DNA from: JBKHDT01 sp049974825
Lineage (GTDB): Bacteria; Pseudomonadota; Gammaproteobacteria; Halothiobacillales; Halothiobacillaceae
Direction: 5' to 3'
DNA: 14,576 nt
Assembly: GCA_049974825.1 (NCBI GenBank)
Contig: JBNGDJ010000063.1
Location: forward strand, 1 to 14,576
Of this stretch, positions 1 through 6,635 are shown one piece after another. Below the pieces are notes generated by a model that saw only the letters and a list, made by a program, of their open reading frames with translations, searched no databases and was not told the origin of the DNA. Each line of letters begins with the position of its first letter. Positions within the stretch are counted from its first letter, which is position 1. Both the position numbers and the translations under genes were made by a program.

Positions 1-42
1 ATGGCTTGCGCCATTGTGCGGCAGGGCATCCGAGACCGGCAC

Positions 43-72
43 GGGAAGGCCTGCATTCGTGCAGACCTTCCC
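43..72 (-). repeat. Perfect-stem hairpin downstream of pseI
   Basis: Two 13-base arms (43-55 and 60-72) flank a 4-base loop. Read on the minus strand the stem pairs fully, with a single G-U wobble and a CGAA loop; on the plus strand the same position would be an A-C mismatch, so the minus-strand transcript forms the better structure. It lies about 140 nt past the pseI stop and could end the pse transcript, but no run of U follows it, so a classical intrinsic terminator is not supported. Its core, GGGAANNTCTGCACGAATGC, recurs in opposite orientation at 14523-14542, which points to a dispersed repeat family instead. Confidence 0.7.
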
Positions 73-214
73 TCGTCGACCCCGCGACCGCTTCGGCCGC
101 ACCCTGCCGGCCCATCTGCAAGCACAGACTCACCTGGCAAGTTTCAATGGAGATCGCCCTCGTGACCGCCCGGTGCCAGCATGTGCCGGGCCTGGCTGAG
201 AGCTCCGGCGCCTG

Positions 215-1285
215 TCAACCGACCATCGCCCAGTCCACTGGGGTACCTGCCGGAACATCGACATTTACTCGCCGCCCAATTAGCACCTCGAAATACCGAG
301 GGGGCAGCCCATGCCCCGGCCTCACAGCCCGCAGATTCTCCGCCGTCAACACATCTCCCGCCTTCATGTCCCGCGCAATGTACAACGACCGCCGCAACGG
401 CCGCTGGGTCGCCTCACTCTCTCGCGGCTCCTCGCGCACACTACCGAGGGCCTGCCATGCGGTGCGGGCATCGCGCACAAGGTCGGCCAACTCCTCGGGC
501 TCCAGCGAGAACCCGGAGTCTGGCCCACCATCGGCGCGGCGCAGGGTCACGTGTTTTTCGATGACACAGGCGCCCAAAGCGACGGCAGCTGCGGGCACGG
601 CGCGCTCCAGGGTGTGATCGGACAAGCCGGGCACGACGCCGTAGCGTTCGGTCAAGTGCGGCAGGGAGCGCAGGTCGGCCTCCTGCGCCGGAGTCGGGTA
701 ACCGGAGGTGCAGTGGAGCAGGCAGAGGTCTTCGCAACCGGCGCGGCGGGCGGCGGCGACGGCCTCCATCACCTCGACGCGGGTGGCCATGCCGGTGGAC
801 ATGATCATCGGCCGCCCCTTGCTGGCAACGTATTCGATCAGCGGAATGTCGACCAGCTCGAAGGAGGCGATCTTGTAGGCCGGCGGATCGAACGCCTCCA
901 GGAAGTCGACGGCGGTGCGGTCGAAGGGCGACGAGAAGACGTGCAGCCCGCGCTCGCGGCCGCGCTGGAACAGCGCCTCGTGCCACTCCCACGGGGTATG
1001 GGCCCACTGGTACAGCTCGTAGAGGGTGTGGCCGGCCCAGGGGCCCTCGCGGAGCTGGAAGTCCTCGCGGTCGCTGTCGAGGGTCATGGTGTCGGCGGTG
1101 TAGGTCTGCAGCTTCACCGCGTCGGCACCGGCCTCGGCGATGGCGTCGATAATGGCCAGCGCGCCCTCCAGGCTGCCGTTATGGTTGGCGGAGAGCTCGC
1201 CGATGATGTAGGGCGGGTGGTCAGGGCCGATGGGGCGGTCGCCGATGCGGATTTCGGTGTTCTTGCTGGTCATGGAGTGGCTCAT
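215..1285 (-). CDS. pseI: Pseudaminic acid synthase (PseI)
   Basis: PseI condenses phosphoenolpyruvate with 2,4-diacylamido-2,4,6-trideoxy-L-altrose to give pseudaminic acid, the step after PseG; it acts in the cytoplasm. The 356-residue product has the NeuB-type barrel signatures: GELSANHNGS near residues 29-38, then KLQTYTADT, STGMA, HCTSGYPTP, GLSDHTL and EKHVTL, in that order. A C-terminal SAF (antifreeze-like) domain covers roughly residues 298-356. Length is normal for the family. PseI is preferred over a neuraminic or legionaminic acid synthase because the operon also carries pseC and a pseG-type hydrolase. The ATG at 1285 overlaps the stop of the upstream GNAT gene by 4 nt (ATGA); an in-frame ATG at 1273 is a less likely start. 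It is the last gene of the operon. Confidence 0.95.
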   Translation of the reverse strand: MSHSMTSKNTEIRIGDRPIGPDHPPYIIGELSANHNGSLEGALAIIDAIAEAGADAVKLQTYTADTMTLDSDREDFQLREGPWAGHTLYELYQWAHTPWEWHEALFQRGRERGLHVFSSPFDRTAVDFLEAFDPPAYKIASFELVDIPLIEYVASKGRPMIMSTGMATRVEVMEAVAAARRAGCEDLCLLHCTSGYPTPAQEADLRSLPHLTERYGVVPGLSDHTLERAVPAAAVALGACVIEKHVTLRRADGGPDSGFSLEPEELADLVRDARTAWQALGSVREEPRESEATQRPLRRSLYIARDMKAGDVLTAENLRAVRPGHGLPPRYFEVLIGRRVNVDVPAGTPVDWAMVG

Positions 1286-1776
1286 GCGGTTGGCTGTTCG
1301 GTGGATAGACGGACCATATAGACGGACTGGTCGGGCATCGTCCGGATCGCCTCGAAGCCGTGGCGGGCGAAGAATGCCGGGATGCGCGTTGTCAGGCTGA
1401 TGGCGCCGGGATTGTCGCCGATCAGGGTCTCGACCAGACGGTCGGCGAGGCCGAGGCCCTGGTAATCGGGGTCCACCGCCAGACTCTCCAGATGGCCGCC
1501 CTTGCTGTGCCGGGCGCAGTAGACCATAGCGACGGTCTGCTCTTCGTGCTCAACGGTATAGAGCGGGTCACCCGGCTTGTAGAGGTCGAGCATGCGCTCG
1601 AAGACATCGCGGGGCGGTTTCGGGTAGCAGCGGTCCAGTAGCTCCTTCAAGGCCCCTCCAGCGCGATCCGGTATGTCGTACTGGCAATGAATCACGAGGG
1701 AACCTGCCACACGTCCCTGCTCTAACTGCACTCGGAACAATTCTGTTCGGCTTCCCGGTGTTTCTGTCGGTCCCAT
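1282..1776 (-). CDS. GNAT-family N-acetyltransferase, second in the Pse operon
   Basis: This 164-residue protein carries a GNAT core. Motif A, LESLAVDPDYQGLGLADRL at about residues 96-114, includes the acyl-CoA-binding QGLGLA loop, and it is followed by the typical FFARHGFE segment. It is distinct from PseH and shares no obvious extended similarity with it. The frame is open up to 1827, but the ATG at 1776 is preferred: it overlaps the stop of the formyltransferase gene by one base (TGATG), in keeping with the coupled layout of the operon. The overlap with pseI at the other end is 4 nt. A standard PseB-C-H-G-I pathway needs only one N-acetyltransferase, so this one may acylate an amine exposed by the PIG-L deacetylase or another Pse position. 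The substrate is inferred only from context. Confidence 0.85.
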   Translation of the reverse strand: MGPTETPGSRTELFRVQLEQGRVAGSLVIHCQYDIPDRAGGALKELLDRCYPKPPRDVFERMLDLYKPGDPLYTVEHEEQTVAMVYCARHSKGGHLESLAVDPDYQGLGLADRLVETLIGDNPGAISLTTRIPAFFARHGFEAIRTMPDQSVYMVRLSTEQPTA

Positions 1777-2414
1777 CAAGTATTCCGTGTTCCGGTAATG
1801 CGAAGCTCGAATCGCCGCCCCCGCCACTCAAAGAAGGCGGGATAGCGCTCATTGTCCACCACCCGCAGCAAATCAAACTGCTCCGCCAACGGCCGTTCCG
1901 GGTCGAGCCGGCTGTCCTCCGGTCCCCGGCGCGGGTAGAAGCTTTCCTCGCCCGACTGTTCCTGTCCTTGCTCAACGCTGGCGGGATAGTCGTCGACGAA
2001 TTCGCGGCAGAGCGCGCGGGTGGCCTCGGCCTGGGCAGCGCGCAATTCGTCCACCAGTTCGTGGCCCTCGAACTCGACCCAGCGCTGGGCGTAGATCGTG
2101 CCGCTGTCCACCTGGTCCGCCGCCTCGATGAGGGTGACGGGGATGCGCTCCGCGCCGTCGAGGATCTGCCAGGTGAGCGGTGACCAGCCCTTGCCGCGCG
2201 GCAGGTCGCTCTCGTGGACCACCAGGGTGTGGCGGAACCGCGCACGCACGGTCTCGGGCAGCAGGCGACCGAAGCCGAGGCAGAAGCAGAAGTCGCCCGC
2301 CCCGGCCTCGGCCAGCTCGTGGGTCCAGTGGACGGTGTGGCCGAGTTCTTCCCAGTCCTCCACCAGATCCAGCAGGTGGGCGTTGATCCAGCTGTCGGCG
2401 TCAGAGAGGATCAC
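1776..2414 (-). CDS. Sugar formyltransferase-like protein (Fmt family)
   Basis: This resembles N10-formyltetrahydrofolate-dependent formyltransferases of the Fmt/ArnA type that act on amino sugars. With the GTG start at 2414 it has 212 residues. The core motif HESDLPRGKGWSPLTWQIL (about 67-85) corresponds to the H-x-S-x-LP loop of the family, with likely catalytic His67, and VDSGTIY supplies the catalytic Asp103. The catalytic Asn normally two residues before this His is replaced by Val. The C-terminal FYPRRGPEDSRLDP and LLRVVDNERYPAFF segments look conserved for a sugar-cluster subfamily. The GTG overlaps the pseH stop (GTGA) and is the only in-frame start near the homology; it drops the first two or three residues of strand 1 (the frame reads RKLVILSD). 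Directly upstream lies an 11-base poly-C tract. A role in N-formylating the 4-amino sugar, giving 7-N-formyl-Pse, is inferred. Confidence 0.85.
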   Translation of the reverse strand: MILSDADSWINAHLLDLVEDWEELGHTVHWTHELAEAGAGDFCFCLGFGRLLPETVRARFRHTLVVHESDLPRGKGWSPLTWQILDGAERIPVTLIEAADQVDSGTIYAQRWVEFEGHELVDELRAAQAEATRALCREFVDDYPASVEQGQEQSGEESFYPRRGPEDSRLDPERPLAEQFDLLRVVDNERYPAFFEWRGRRFELRITGTRNT

Positions 2415-3001
2415 GAGTTTGCGGGGGGGGGGGCACTCTCCCCTTCCCGCCGCGCCGCCAGGGCGTCGAGCCGGGCGATGCGTTCGCGCAGGCGCTCGCG
2501 GTGTTCCGGCCATTCGCGGGCCAGCAGGCCGAGGCGGATGATGTCCACGTGCTGCTCGCCGTCGAAGTGCTGTTCGCGGAAGACGCCCTCGCGGGTGAAG
2601 CCGCACTTCTTGTGGAGATTGACCACAGCGGTATTGGTGGCCAGCACTTCACAATTGAGTTTGTGCAGGCCCAGTTCGTTGAAGGCGTGCTCCAGCGCGG
2701 CGTACTCCATGCGCATACCGATGCCCGGCGGCGCCTCCGGCCGGGCGTAGAAACCCCAGAAGGCGGTGCCCCCCTCCGGCTCGATGTCGGTGAAATAGAC
2801 CACGCCTGCGGGCTCATCGCCGGCATCCAGGTAGAGGTACCAGCGCCGGGTCGGATCGGCCTGCATGTGCCCGAACCAGGCGCGGTGCTCCTCGGGGGTG
2901 ATCGCGTGGTGCGTGTACATGGCGCGCCGCACCTCGGGGGCGTTGCGCCAAGGGAGGATGAGGTCGCGCTGCTCGGGGGTGGTGAGCGGGATCAGTGCCA
3001 T
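2411..3001 (-). CDS. pseH: UDP-4-amino-sugar N-acetyltransferase (PseH)
   Basis: PseH acetylates the 4-amino group of UDP-4-amino-4,6-dideoxy-N-acetyl-altrosamine, the product of PseC. The 196-residue protein is a RimJ/RimL-like GNAT: LPWRN near residues 16-20, an HRAWF segment near 39-43, FWGFYARP at 81-88, the acetyl-CoA loop PPGIGMRMEYAALEHAF at about 91-107 and NTAVVNLHKKCGFTREG at about 123-139. The ATG at 2999-3001 follows the pseG stop by 2 nt. Residues from about 163 onward form a charged tail that looks longer than typical PseH, and its last codons contain 11 consecutive C residues, encoding Ala-Pro-Pro-Pro. A +1 or -2 change there would fuse PseH in frame to the formyltransferase; a -1 change would give a slightly different tail ending at 2401. 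Confidence 0.93.
   Translation of the reverse strand: MALIPLTTPEQRDLILPWRNAPEVRRAMYTHHAITPEEHRAWFGHMQADPTRRWYLYLDAGDEPAGVVYFTDIEPEGGTAFWGFYARPEAPPGIGMRMEYAALEHAFNELGLHKLNCEVLATNTAVVNLHKKCGFTREGVFREQHFDGEQHVDIIRLGLLAREWPEHRERLRERIARLDALAARREGESAPPPANS
2423..2433 (-). repeat. Poly-C(11) homopolymer at the pseH/formyltransferase junction
   Basis: Eleven G residues on the plus strand are eleven C residues on the coding strand. They lie inside the last eight codons of pseH and 9-19 nt upstream of the GTG start of the next gene. Homopolymers of this length are well-known slippage sites in phase-variable surface-glycan genes, for example in Campylobacter flagellar glycosylation loci. With 11 C, PseH ends at 2411; with 10 C it ends at 2401; with 12 or 9 C it reads through into the formyltransferase as one protein. 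A sequencing or assembly miscount of the tract is the main alternative. Confidence 0.9.
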
Positions 3002-3003
3002 GC

Positions 3004-4089
3004 TCAGTCGTTGCAGTCCATCAAGCTTCCGGTGACGCGCTCCGCGCCGCGACTGTCGACCAGTTTTCGGCCCGCTGCAGCCATCCGCTGCAATCGATCA
3101 GGCTCGAAAGCCAGTTCCGCCAGACGAGCACGCAGAATCTCGGCCGTAACCTGTTCATGGTGCCCGGCGTAGGCGATCAGCCCATCGGCGGCTAGCGCCT
3201 CGCAAGCCGGACGCTGGTTGTCGGCGATGCTCACCACCAGGCTCGGCAGACCGAGACAGCAGCGCTCCCATGTAGTAGTCCCACCAGCGCCGATCGCCAG
3301 ATCGGCGCCGGCCATCAGGTCGGCCAGATGCGGACGCGGGTCATGCAGGGTGGTGCCGGGCCGGGCTTTGGCCTGCTTCGCCAACGCCTCGCGGTGCGGG
3401 TTGTTGGGGCCGACCACGGCATCCACCGCGACATTGGCGAAGGCCGGATCGCTCAGGGCCTCCAGGGCGCGGCCGGTGAGATTGTCCGGGTCGGTTCCGC
3501 CGAAGAAGACCAGCACGCGGTCGACGCGGCCGCTGTGGGCTCCGGCTTCCCGGCGATACGCTGCGTATTCCGGGCCCAGCAGGGCGTAGCGCGGGCCGAA
3601 CAGGCGCATGGCCTCGGCGGGCAGCCGTTCGGCGTAGCGCGCCTCGGCATCCGGGTTGTAGTTCTGGTCCAGCAGGGCGTCGCAGTCGTGGTTGCGGTTG
3701 GCCAGGTCGTCGATGACGAGGATGCGGCCGACATGGGGGCGCAGCCGCTGTTCCCATTCGGCGTCCAGGCCGTAGTGGTCGACCACCAGCCAGCCCGGGC
3801 GGCCTTCCAGGGCGGCGATGGTCTCGTCCGCATCGCGGGACTGGGAGACGCCGAGCCAGCGGGCATAGTCCTCGCCTGATGATTCGCTTTCCGAGGCCTC
3901 GGGTTCCGGCAGAGCGGCAACGGTGAAGCCCTCTTCGCGCAGCGCCTCCAACCCATGGCCGAGGTGGGCGCGGCAGATGAACCGGACCGTGGCCCCCTGC
4001 TGACGCAGCGCCCGCCCGAGGGTACGGCAACGCACCAGATGGCCGGTCCCCATGGCCGTGGAGGCGTCGACGCGGATGGCGATATTCAT
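3004..4089 (-). CDS. pseG: UDP-sugar hydrolase (PseG)
   Basis: PseG removes UDP from UDP-2,4-diacetamido-2,4,6-trideoxy-L-altrose, releasing the free sugar used by PseI. The 361-residue product has the GT-B/GT28-like architecture of the family. The N-terminal MNIAIRVDAS..GTGHLVRC places His at residue 17, the position of the catalytic His in Campylobacter PseG. The C-terminal half carries FFGGTDPDN and the nucleotide-binding GAGGTTTWERCCLGLPS. The frame stays open upstream to 4197, but the ATG at 4089 is chosen because it begins exactly at the conserved N-terminus and overlaps the deacetylase stop by 4 nt (ATGA). PseG hydrolyses without epimerising at C2, which separates this pathway from the legionaminic acid route that uses a hydrolysing epimerase. 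Confidence 0.94.
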   Translation of the reverse strand: MNIAIRVDASTAMGTGHLVRCRTLGRALRQQGATVRFICRAHLGHGLEALREEGFTVAALPEPEASESESSGEDYARWLGVSQSRDADETIAALEGRPGWLVVDHYGLDAEWEQRLRPHVGRILVIDDLANRNHDCDALLDQNYNPDAEARYAERLPAEAMRLFGPRYALLGPEYAAYRREAGAHSGRVDRVLVFFGGTDPDNLTGRALEALSDPAFANVAVDAVVGPNNPHREALAKQAKARPGTTLHDPRPHLADLMAGADLAIGAGGTTTWERCCLGLPSLVVSIADNQRPACEALAADGLIAYAGHHEQVTAEILRARLAELAFEPDRLQRMAAAGRKLVDSRGAERVTGSLMDCND

Positions 4090-4769
4090 CGCAGGGCGCG
4101 CGCCAGCATGAAGGCCTCGGCGGCATCGCAACCGACGGTAGCGCCGCGCCAGCGGGCCAAGTGCTCGACACCCTCGCGGGAGCGCGGATGAGGCCAATCG
4201 CGCATCTCGGCGGCGTAGGCGTCCAGCGCCGCCAGTTTGTGCGGCAGGGTTGCGCTGATATCAACGAACCAGCTCGGCTCGAAGGGGGCGCCAGAGCCCG
4301 GCGGCTGCCACTCCGTGCTGGATGCGACCTCGAAGCAAAGGATGGTGCGCACCGGATGGCCGCGCTGGGGGCGGCAGGCCGTCATCACGGCTTGATGCAC
4401 GCGCCGGTGGTCGATGTTCAGGTCGCCGGCGTGGTGGGTGAGCACGGTGTCGGGCTGTACCCGCTCGATCAACGCCTCCACCGACTGGACGACTTCGAGC
4501 AGCGGGACCGCATCCAGTTGGTTGTCCGGCAGGTCACCGAATGTCGGGAGGTTCTGCAACCCCAGGGCAGCACACGCCTCCCTGGCCGCTCCGCGTCGCA
4601 TGTGCAGTTCCGTCGTGTTCGGCACTTCTCCATGGCGCGAGCCGACACCGTCGGCCAGGAACGCCACGTGGACATTGGCACCTTGGTCGGCCCAATGGGC
4701 CAGGGTGCCGCCGCAGCCGAGGGCTTCGTCGTCGGGGTGGGCGGCGATGCAGAGGATGGTTTCACCCAT
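4086..4769 (-). CDS. PIG-L/LmbE-family N-deacetylase
   Basis: This 227-residue protein belongs to the zinc-dependent PIG-L/LmbE deacetylases, which remove N-acetyl groups from GlcNAc-type sugars (relatives include MshB, BshB and the GlcNAc-PI de-N-acetylase). The diagnostic AHPDDE motif is at residues 10-15, with Asp13 the likely general base and His11 and Asp14 zinc ligands. HHAGDLNIDHRRVHQAV (about 112-128) carries the further conserved Asp and His residues. It overlaps pseF by 8 nt upstream and pseG by 4 nt downstream, so it is an integral operon member. It is not required for Pse5Ac7Ac synthesis. The likely role is to strip the C2 N-acetyl (future N5 of Pse), or an acetyl from finished Pse, so that another acyl group can be added. 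Substrate and order of action are inferred. Confidence 0.9.
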   Translation of the reverse strand: MGETILCIAAHPDDEALGCGGTLAHWADQGANVHVAFLADGVGSRHGEVPNTTELHMRRGAAREACAALGLQNLPTFGDLPDNQLDAVPLLEVVQSVEALIERVQPDTVLTHHAGDLNIDHRRVHQAVMTACRPQRGHPVRTILCFEVASSTEWQPPGSGAPFEPSWFVDISATLPHKLAALDAYAAEMRDWPHPRSREGVEHLARWRGATVGCDAAEAFMLARALR

Positions 4770-5484
4770 CGGCTAACTGCGCTCTTTGATCTGACTGCTC
4801 ACGAAGGGCCTGAAATATCAGTTCAGCCTGCAACCAGTCTTCCGGGGTATCGATATCCTGGACACGATGGCGCGGTAGCGGCAACCCAATAGAATCCTCG
4901 CTGAATACCCGCTCCCCTTTGCTCCAGGCATCTGGACGCCCCCAGTAGAACTGCCCAGCATCGTGCCATGCCTCTTCCAGGTCCTGAGAACGTGTGGAGA
5001 AATGCTCCGGTTGGAACATCTCGACACGCCCGCCCCCATCCAACCTGATCGCCCGTTGTATCGGGAAGGCGTACGAAGTCACAGAAAAAACGTAGGGCGC
5101 GTCCTCATTGTCCTGTAGGCGTTTCAACCCCTGGCGCAGGTCCTCGGCCTGAATGAACGGCGCGGTGGCGTAGATGCAGCACACCGCCTCTGGTGTCTCG
5201 CCGTTCGATTCCAACCATTCGATTGCATGGGCGATGACCTCGGTTGTTCCCGCATGGTCGTCAGACAGGTGTTCCGGACGCATAAACGGTGTTTCGGCCC
5301 CGTACTCACGCGCCACGGCAGCAATCTCTTCATCATCGGTCGACACAATGATCCGGTCGAAACAACCACTCAACTGCGCCTGCTCCAGCGGCCACGCAAT
5401 CATCGGCTTGCCACAGAACGGCTTGATGTTCTTGCGCGGTATGCGCTTGCTGCCCCCCCGCGCAGGGATGATGGCGACGTTCAT
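4762..5484 (-). CDS. pseF: CMP-pseudaminic acid synthetase (PseF)
   Basis: PseF transfers CMP from CTP to pseudaminic acid, giving CMP-Pse, the donor for flagellin glycosylation. The 240-residue protein starts with the CMP-sialate cytidylyltransferase signature IIPARGGSKRIPRKNIK at residues 5-21. It continues with IIVSTDDEEIA, RPEHLSDDHAGTTEV, IYATAPF and a C-terminal DIDTPEDWLQAE, all as expected for the NeuA/PseF family; the length is normal. The Pse assignment rests on the adjacent pseB, pseC, pseG and pseI. The ATG at 5484 overlaps the pseC stop by 4 nt. The conserved RGG segment near residues 8-11 contains a run of seven G on the coding strand, a milder potential slippage site than the poly-C tract near pseH. 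Confidence 0.94.
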   Translation of the reverse strand: MNVAIIPARGGSKRIPRKNIKPFCGKPMIAWPLEQAQLSGCFDRIIVSTDDEEIAAVAREYGAETPFMRPEHLSDDHAGTTEVIAHAIEWLESNGETPEAVCCIYATAPFIQAEDLRQGLKRLQDNEDAPYVFSVTSYAFPIQRAIRLDGGGRVEMFQPEHFSTRSQDLEEAWHDAGQFYWGRPDAWSKGERVFSEDSIGLPLPRHRVQDIDTPEDWLQAELIFQALREQSDQRAQLADG

Positions 5485-6635
5485 TGGACAAGCTCCCGCA
5501 GGGTGGTTACCACTTTCTCCTGATGTTCCGTGGTCAGTGCCGGAAACAGCGGCAGGCTCACCGCCTCACTGTAGTAGGCCTCAGCGGCGGGGCACGCCGC
5601 CAACGGATAGCCCAGCCCCTGGTAATCCGGCTGCTTGTGGACCGGGATGTAGTGGACATTCACCCCAATACCCTGTTCTCGCAATCCGTCGAACACCTCG
5701 CGCCGCGAACGGCGCGCCGCAGATGTGATACGCACCGGGTAGAGGTGGCGCGCCGACCACGACTCGGGGTTCTGCCACGGTGTAACCACCGGCAGGTCGG
5801 CCAGCGCCTGATCGTATTGCTCAGCCAGCTCATTGCGGCGGACGACGTAGGTATCTAGCCGCTCCAGTTGCTGCAACCCCAGTGCCGCCTGCATCTCCGT
5901 CATCCGGTAGTTGAAGCCCAGTTCAATCTGCTGGTAGTACCACGGCCCGTCCGGCTCCCCGCGCATCTCGGCGGGATCGCGTGTGATCCCGTGGCTGCGT
6001 AGGCGCTCCATGTGGCGGGCGAGCTGCGGGTCGTTGGTGGTCGCCAGGCCGCCTTCGCCGGTGGTGATGATCTTTACCGGGTGGAAGCTGAACACGGTGA
6101 TATCGCTGTGGGCGCAAGCGCCGACCTTGATGTTTCCGTACCGGGCGCCGATGGCGTGGGAGGCGTCTTCGATGACGCGGAAGCCATAACGTCGGGCCAA
6201 TTCAGCGATGGCCGGCATGTCGCAGGGCTGGCCGGCGAAGTGGACCGGCATCACCACCTTTGGCAATTTGCCGTCGCGCTCGGCCTGCTCCAGCCTTGAC
6301 TTCAGGACCTCGACGCTCATGTTGCAGGTTTGCGGGTCGATGTCGACGAAATCGACCCGGGCACCACAGTAACGTCCGGCATTTGCCGAGGCGACGAAGG
6401 TGATGGGACTGGTCCAGAGCCAGTCGCCCTCCCCCAGCCCCAGGGCAAGGCATGCAATGTGCAGGGCGCTCGTGGCGCTGTTGACTGCCACTGCATGACC
6501 CGCACCACAGTAATCGGCCACCGCCTGTTCAAAACGCGGGACCACCGGCCCTTGCGTGAGGTAGTCCGAACGCAGGACTTCGACCACGGCGGCGATGTCT
6601 TCTGGCTGGATATCCTGCCTGCCGTAGGGAATCAT
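5481..6635 (-). CDS. pseC: UDP-4-keto-sugar aminotransferase (PseC)
   Basis: PseC is a PLP-dependent aminotransferase of the DegT/DnrJ/EryC1 (ArnB) family. It converts UDP-2-acetamido-2,6-dideoxy-L-arabino-hexos-4-ulose, made by PseB, to the 4-amino-altrose derivative. The 384-residue product begins IPYGRQDIQPEDI, the usual opening of PseC, and carries NSATSALHIACLALG (PLP phosphate-binding region), VIEDASHAIGA (Asp to the pyridine nitrogen) and FSFHPVKIITTGEGG, with Lys188 as the expected PLP Schiff-base lysine. GFNYRMTEMQAALG and the NVHYIPVH segment complete the family pattern. The ATG at 6635 overlaps the pseB stop by 4 nt and the gene overlaps pseF by 4 nt at its other end. Confidence 0.95.
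   Translation of the reverse strand: MIPYGRQDIQPEDIAAVVEVLRSDYLTQGPVVPRFEQAVADYCGAGHAVAVNSATSALHIACLALGLGEGDWLWTSPITFVASANAGRYCGARVDFVDIDPQTCNMSVEVLKSRLEQAERDGKLPKVVMPVHFAGQPCDMPAIAELARRYGFRVIEDASHAIGARYGNIKVGACAHSDITVFSFHPVKIITTGEGGLATTNDPQLARHMERLRSHGITRDPAEMRGEPDGPWYYQQIELGFNYRMTEMQAALGLQQLERLDTYVVRRNELAEQYDQALADLPVVTPWQNPESWSARHLYPVRITSAARRSRREVFDGLREQGIGVNVHYIPVHKQPDYQGLGYPLAACPAAEAYYSEAVSLPLFPALTTEHQEKVVTTLRELVQ

Noticed and set aside
1..214. Possible gene fragment at the left edge
   Set aside because: Frames here run through the 43-72 hairpin, and their translated Cys/Arg/Pro-rich sequence comes from the repeat itself; no domain is seen.
311..1321. Long plus-strand open frame (336 codons) opposite pseI
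   Set aside because: It is the antisense of a clear pseI gene in GC-rich DNA, with no recognisable domain and no ribosome binding site.
4090..4197. N-terminal extension of pseG
   Set aside because: The extra residues are Arg-rich antisense-like sequence inside the deacetylase gene; the ATG at 4089 fits both the family N-terminus and the 4-nt overlap.
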